NCBI RefSeq assembly: GCF_010104355.1
Contig: NZ_CP044972.1
Coordinates: forward strand, 4,268,001 to 4,332,000
Direction: 5' to 3'
From: Hydrogenophaga sp. PBL-H3
GTDB taxonomy: Bacteria > Pseudomonadota > Gammaproteobacteria > Burkholderiales > Burkholderiaceae_C
DNA: 64,000 nucleotides
Below, piece by piece: positions 60,607-64,000 of the stretch (positions within the stretch are counted from its first letter, which is position 1; the number at the start of each line of letters is the position of its first letter). The notes under the pieces are model-generated. The model was not told where the DNA came from, searched no databases, and saw nothing but the letters and a program-made list of their open reading frames with translations. Both the position numbers and the translations under genes were made by a program.

Positions 60607-63345
60607 TCAGGAACCACGCGCTGAATCGGGCCGCGGCGTGACAAGCGTGGCAGCCATCGCGTTATCTGCATCGCGCGGCAAGGCCTGAGTCACTTCAAAC
60701 GAGTCGGCGCTGGCTTCGCTGATGTTCGTGCGGGGAAGCGCCACATCTTCTCCAGGATGGATGCAGCGCCGCAACATGGCAGCCAGTTCGGCACCGGTCT
60801 GGAAACGGTCCGCCGGCGACTTGGCCAGGGTCCGCTCCAGCACGTCGGCCAGCGCTTGCGGCAGTTCCGGCCGAAAGCTGCGCACACTGGGTGCGGGCTG
60901 ATTGGCAATCTGGTACATCAACGCGGCCATCGAGTCGCCTTTGAGCGGCAGCGTACCGGTGAGCAGCTGAAACAGCATCACACCCAGCGAATACAGGTCG
61001 GAGCGGCCGTCCACGTGCAGGCCGGCGAGCTGCTCAGGTGACATGAAGCTGGGCGTGCCCAGCACCATGCCGGTCTTGGTCTTGCTCGAACCCGTGATGC
61101 GCGCAATGCCGAAGTCGGTCACCTTGACCGACTGGGTCGCCGAATCAAACATCACGTTGGCGGGCTTGATGTCGCGGTGGACCACCTGTTGGCGGTGCGC
61201 ATGGTCCAACGCGGTGGCAACCTGTTCGCCGATGCTCAGCACCGTGGACACCGGCAGCAGATTGCCCGCGCGGGTGAACTCGACCAGATCACGACCGGGC
61301 AGGAACTCCATGGCGATGTAAGCGAGGTCGTGCTCTTCGCCTGCATCAAAGATGGTGACGATGTTGGGGTGTTGCAGCCGGCCTGCCGTCTCGGCCTCCC
61401 GGAAGAAGCGTTCACGCACATCGACCAGTTCGGAGCCTTCGAACTCGGCACTCAGCGCCAGCGTCTTGATCGCCACCGTGCGGCCGATCTTGGGATCGCG
61501 TCCCTGGTAGACCACGCCCATGGCGCCCTTGCCCAGTTCTTTCTCCACCTGATAGCGGCCCAGCATGGGTTTCTCCACGCCCCCGTTGTCCAGCAGCAAG
61601 GTGCCGCCCGGGTGCGAGGAGCCGCCGCCGAGCACCACCGTCTCCGACAGGTTCTTTGCCCGCTTCAAACGCCGCTGCACATCGGCGTCGGAACGGTCCA
61701 GCTTCGCCATGTGTTCGTAAACAGCCTCGGCCTTGTTGAACTGACGTTTGCGCTCGAAATCGAGCGCAAGGTGCTTGAGGTTGTCCATCAGCGCGTCGCT
61801 GAAGGGCACACGGCGCATGCGGTCGAAGGCCATGTCCAGCTGACCTTGCCCCTGCAGGGCCAGGCCCATCATGCGGTTGGTCTCGGCCGACTCTTCGTCG
61901 GACTTGGCCTTGCCTGCCTCGGTGACGAGAAAACGCCGCGTGGTGAGCGCCAGGTGCCCGATGAGCAAGAGCGCCGCTGGAAACACCAGTTGGAGCCAGG
62001 TGGCTGCGGCCGACAACAAACCGTATTCGGCCCCCAGCAAGACCATGAACAGCACGCCGGTGCAAGCCGCTCCGGCTGCCGCCGACAACCGGGGCAACAC
62101 CCACACGACATAGACCACGACCAGCAGCAAAGCGCCCAGCACCGCGAGGCCGCCCCAGACCGGCTGCGCGATGTGGTGACCGGCGAGGATGCTGGAAGTG
62201 ATGTGGGCCAGGATGGCGGCCGGCGAGAGGGCGGCCGATACCGGCGTGGTGAACAAGGTGCCCACACCGGCGGCCGTGGCGCCGATGATCACGATCTTGT
62301 CGGTGTATTTGCTGGCCGGGATGCGGCCTGAGAGCACGTCGTAGAACGAGTCCACTGCGAACGCCGGCTTGCCATCGTGATCGGGATAGAACTGCGGCAG
62401 AAAACGGGCCGAGTCATCGGTCGGGATCAGGCTGCGGCCCAACTGGACACCCTCGCCAGGCACCAGCTGCAGGTCTTGGGCCGTGAGGTTCAGGCTGTTG
62501 GCGGCAATGGCCAGACCCATGGAGGGCACGGCAAAGCCATCGAACTGGACCAGCAAACCTTCCTGCCGTACCGAACCGTCGACATCGGGCAACTGGTTGA
62601 GGTGGCCCACGGCCCGAGCAGCTTCACCGATGGCGGGCAGCGGCTGTTGTGAGTGCAGGGCGGGCACGCCAAAGGTCGAGTTGTCGACAATGGCGCTGCG
62701 CTGCGCAAACGCCGGCAGGGGTTGATCGGCGCGGCCTTGGAGCTCACCCAGCTCAAACACCGACGGCACGATGACGTTGCCCGCGCGCGCCATGCTGGCC
62801 ACCAGACGAGCATCGGAGTCGAGCTGTTGTTCGGCCTTTCCTATGAAGCCCAGCAAACGCTGGCGCCCTTCATTGCCCAGATCGGTCAGTGGTGCGCTAC
62901 CCGCTTGCGACCCCTCCAGCAAGCCGCGCAATTCCCGCAGTTGCACCAGTCCGCGGTCGGTCTGGGGTTCGAAAAAGAAGGCGGTGTGGGCAACGGTCTT
63001 GGCGCGGGCGGCACTGAGCTGATCGATCAGTTGGGCATGCACTTCCCGCGGCCACGGCCAGCGGCCAATATTGGCGATGCTCTGGTCATCGATGGCGATG
63101 ATGGCGATGCGGTCGCTGGGCTGCCTGGCCGTTTTCGTGCTGGCCACATCAAAGAAGCGGCGCTCCAGCCCGCTGAAGAAATCGGTGGCGGCGTGCAGGG
63201 CAAACACCGCCGCGAGCACGGCCAGGCCCATGGCGGCGTCCGAACGCCACAGGGGGCGTTTGCGCTTGGGCCGGCTCTGGCGTTGGCTGGTGGACACGGG
63301 TGGGAAGGACCGGGTTGGTTTCAATGCAGGCTGTCGAGCACGCAC
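60607..63345 (-). CDS. CHASE2-domain Ser/Thr protein kinase
   Basis: A 912-residue receptor kinase with inverted layout. A basic N-terminus and TM1 (about 36-55) lead to a periplasmic CHASE2 sensor (about 60-390: IAIIAIDDQSIANIGRWPWP; IVIIGATAAGVGTLFTTPVS). Three helices follow (about 396-468), then a TPR-like helical linker (490-560) and a C-terminal Hanks-type kinase (about 598-865). The catalytic set is complete: glycine loop GKGAMGVVY (605-613), Lys627 in VAIK, HRDIKPAN (723-730), DFG (744-746) and SPE (769-771). An extracellular signal probably regulates phosphorylation of FHA-bound targets. It is the first gene of a four-gene signalling operon. Confidence 0.95.
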   Translation of the reverse strand: MRARQPALKPTRSFPPVSTSQRQSRPKRKRPLWRSDAAMGLAVLAAVFALHAATDFFSGLERRFFDVASTKTARQPSDRIAIIAIDDQSIANIGRWPWPREVHAQLIDQLSAARAKTVAHTAFFFEPQTDRGLVQLRELRGLLEGSQAGSAPLTDLGNEGRQRLLGFIGKAEQQLDSDARLVASMARAGNVIVPSVFELGELQGRADQPLPAFAQRSAIVDNSTFGVPALHSQQPLPAIGEAARAVGHLNQLPDVDGSVRQEGLLVQFDGFAVPSMGLAIAANSLNLTAQDLQLVPGEGVQLGRSLIPTDDSARFLPQFYPDHDGKPAFAVDSFYDVLSGRIPASKYTDKIVIIGATAAGVGTLFTTPVSAALSPAAILAHITSSILAGHHIAQPVWGGLAVLGALLLVVVYVVWVLPRLSAAAGAACTGVLFMVLLGAEYGLLSAAATWLQLVFPAALLLIGHLALTTRRFLVTEAGKAKSDEESAETNRMMGLALQGQGQLDMAFDRMRRVPFSDALMDNLKHLALDFERKRQFNKAEAVYEHMAKLDRSDADVQRRLKRAKNLSETVVLGGGSSHPGGTLLLDNGGVEKPMLGRYQVEKELGKGAMGVVYQGRDPKIGRTVAIKTLALSAEFEGSELVDVRERFFREAETAGRLQHPNIVTIFDAGEEHDLAYIAMEFLPGRDLVEFTRAGNLLPVSTVLSIGEQVATALDHAHRQQVVHRDIKPANVMFDSATQSVKVTDFGIARITGSSKTKTGMVLGTPSFMSPEQLAGLHVDGRSDLYSLGVMLFQLLTGTLPLKGDSMAALMYQIANQPAPSVRSFRPELPQALADVLERTLAKSPADRFQTGAELAAMLRRCIHPGEDVALPRTNISEASADSFEVTQALPRDADNAMAATLVTPRPDSARGS

Positions 63346-63474
63346 GGAAGCGCAACCCTACAAGACTCATCGGGTGTCTGCGGTTGGCATGAAACCCAAG
63401 GTGTTGCATTTTGTTTCAGCGGTCATCCCCAGAGCAAGCACATCTGTGCGTTTGAAGCCGCACACACCGCATGA

Positions 63475-63512
63475 GCGAAAAAAAAGGCAACGCAAGCGTT
63501 GCCCTTTTCACG
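63475..63512 (-). terminator. Intrinsic terminator of sucD
   Basis: Read leftward, GGCAACGC (63503-63496) pairs with GCGTTGCC (63493-63486) over two bases and is followed by a run of eight T residues. It lies just after the sucD stop codon. Confidence 0.9.
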
Positions 63513-63526
63513 ACCCGCGTCCTTGA

Positions 63527-64000
63527 TTACAGACGCGACTTCAGCAGCTTGGCCATTTCCGACGGGTTGCGCGTGATCGTGAAGCCGCAGGCTTCCATGA
63601 TTTCCAGCTTGGCATCGGCCGTGTCGGCGCCGCCGGAAATCAGGGCACCAGCGTGGCCCATGCGCTTGCCTGCTGGCGCGGTGACGCCAGCAATGAAGCC
63701 CACGATCGGCTTCTTCATGTTTTCCTTGCACCACATCGCGGCTTCGGCTTCGTCCGGGCCACCGATCTCGCCGATCATGATGACGGCGTCGGTGTCGGGA
63801 TCGTCGTTGAAGGCCTTCATCACGTCGATGTGCTTCAGACCGTTGATGGGGTCGCCACCGATGCCCACGGCGCTGGACTGGCCCAGACCGATTTCGGTCA
63901 GCTGCGCCACGGCTTCGTAGGTCAGCGTGCCCGAGCGCGAGACCACACCGATGCGGCCCTTGCGGTGGATGTGACCGGGCATGATGCCGATCTTGATCTC
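63527..64000 (-). CDS. sucD: Succinate-CoA ligase alpha subunit, N-terminus beyond window
   Basis: The C-terminal 158 or so residues are visible and the frame is open to the window edge ([20 protein letters not shown]). Landmarks are [54 protein letters not shown] and the phospho-His site [16 protein letters not shown], with the usual C-terminus [20 protein letters not shown]. It is the CoA-binding, phospho-histidine subunit of the TCA-cycle enzyme that makes ATP or GTP from succinyl-CoA. sucC is expected directly upstream, outside the window. Confidence 0.96.
   Translation of the reverse strand, partial: EIKIGIMPGHIHRKGRIGVVSRSGTLTYEAVAQLTEIGLGQSSAVGIGGDPINGLKHIDVMKAFNDDPDTDAVIMIGEIGGPDEAEAAMWCKENMKKPIVGFIAGVTAPAGKRMGHAGALISGGADTADAKLEIMEACGFTITRNPSEMAKLLKSRL

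Overview
The window looks like chromosomal DNA of a high-GC betaproteobacterium of the order Burkholderiales, probably family Comamonadaceae (Hydrogenophaga-like). Reasons are the strong G/C third-position bias, a fused indolepyruvate:ferredoxin oxidoreductase, DUF1631, DUF3717/DUF1289 and YhdP proteins, a yajC-secD-secF block, and a PglL/TfpX pilin-glycosylation cassette. This assignment rests on gene content only. No rRNA, tRNA or CRISPR array was seen.

Layout. 1-1926: end of an OmpR-type response regulator and an AmpG-like permease. 1974-5678: an M48 metallopeptidase gene whose 5' end is interrupted by a complete group II intron (about 2000-4822) with an RT/maturase/HNH protein; IBS1/EBS1 and IBS2/EBS2 pairings, domain V and domain VI with a bulged A can all be read. 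5687-15790: DUF1631 protein, secF-secD-yajC, a fused IOR and a divergent Lrp-type regulator. 15991-21158: a six-gene secreted-protein operon (three or four small exported subunit-like proteins, a PapD-like chaperone and an unusual outer-membrane barrel with a C-terminal SdrD-B-like domain), which is the best candidate for an undescribed export or surface system. 21186-33186: mltA, a small membrane protein, a FixJ-type two-component pair, a Nit-type amidohydrolase, yhdP and glnE.

33201-34689: a bidirectional terminator split in its loop by an IS3-family element whose transposase carries a nonsense codon. 34702-46628: a light and photo-oxidative-stress island. A CarH/LitR-type B12 photoreceptor regulator, DUF2256 protein and FeS-type photolyase form one operon, followed by a ferritin-like diiron protein. 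Divergently there is a glutathione peroxidase and a tightly coupled lipid cassette: FAD oxidoreductase, DUF1365, a CFA-synthase-like methyltransferase with altered active-site residues, chalcone-isomerase-like protein, GPH/MFS transporter, DUF3833 lipoprotein, SDR and NTF2-like protein.

46715-53088: housekeeping genes (GST, purB, DUF3717/DUF1289, a yybP-ykoY manganese riboswitch with a TerC-family transporter, a small holin-like membrane protein, a BepA-like M48 protease, moaC). 53160-56290: type IV pilin with an RpoN-type promoter, a PglL oligosaccharyltransferase and a TfpX/TfpZ accessory protein, in noticeably lower-GC DNA. 56483-63345: a phospho-signalling block with a CHASE2-Ser/Thr kinase, PP2C phosphatase, FHA protein, a CHASE2 protein that keeps only the tail of a class III cyclase domain, and an MBL-fold hydrolase. 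63527-64000: C-terminal part of sucD with its terminator.
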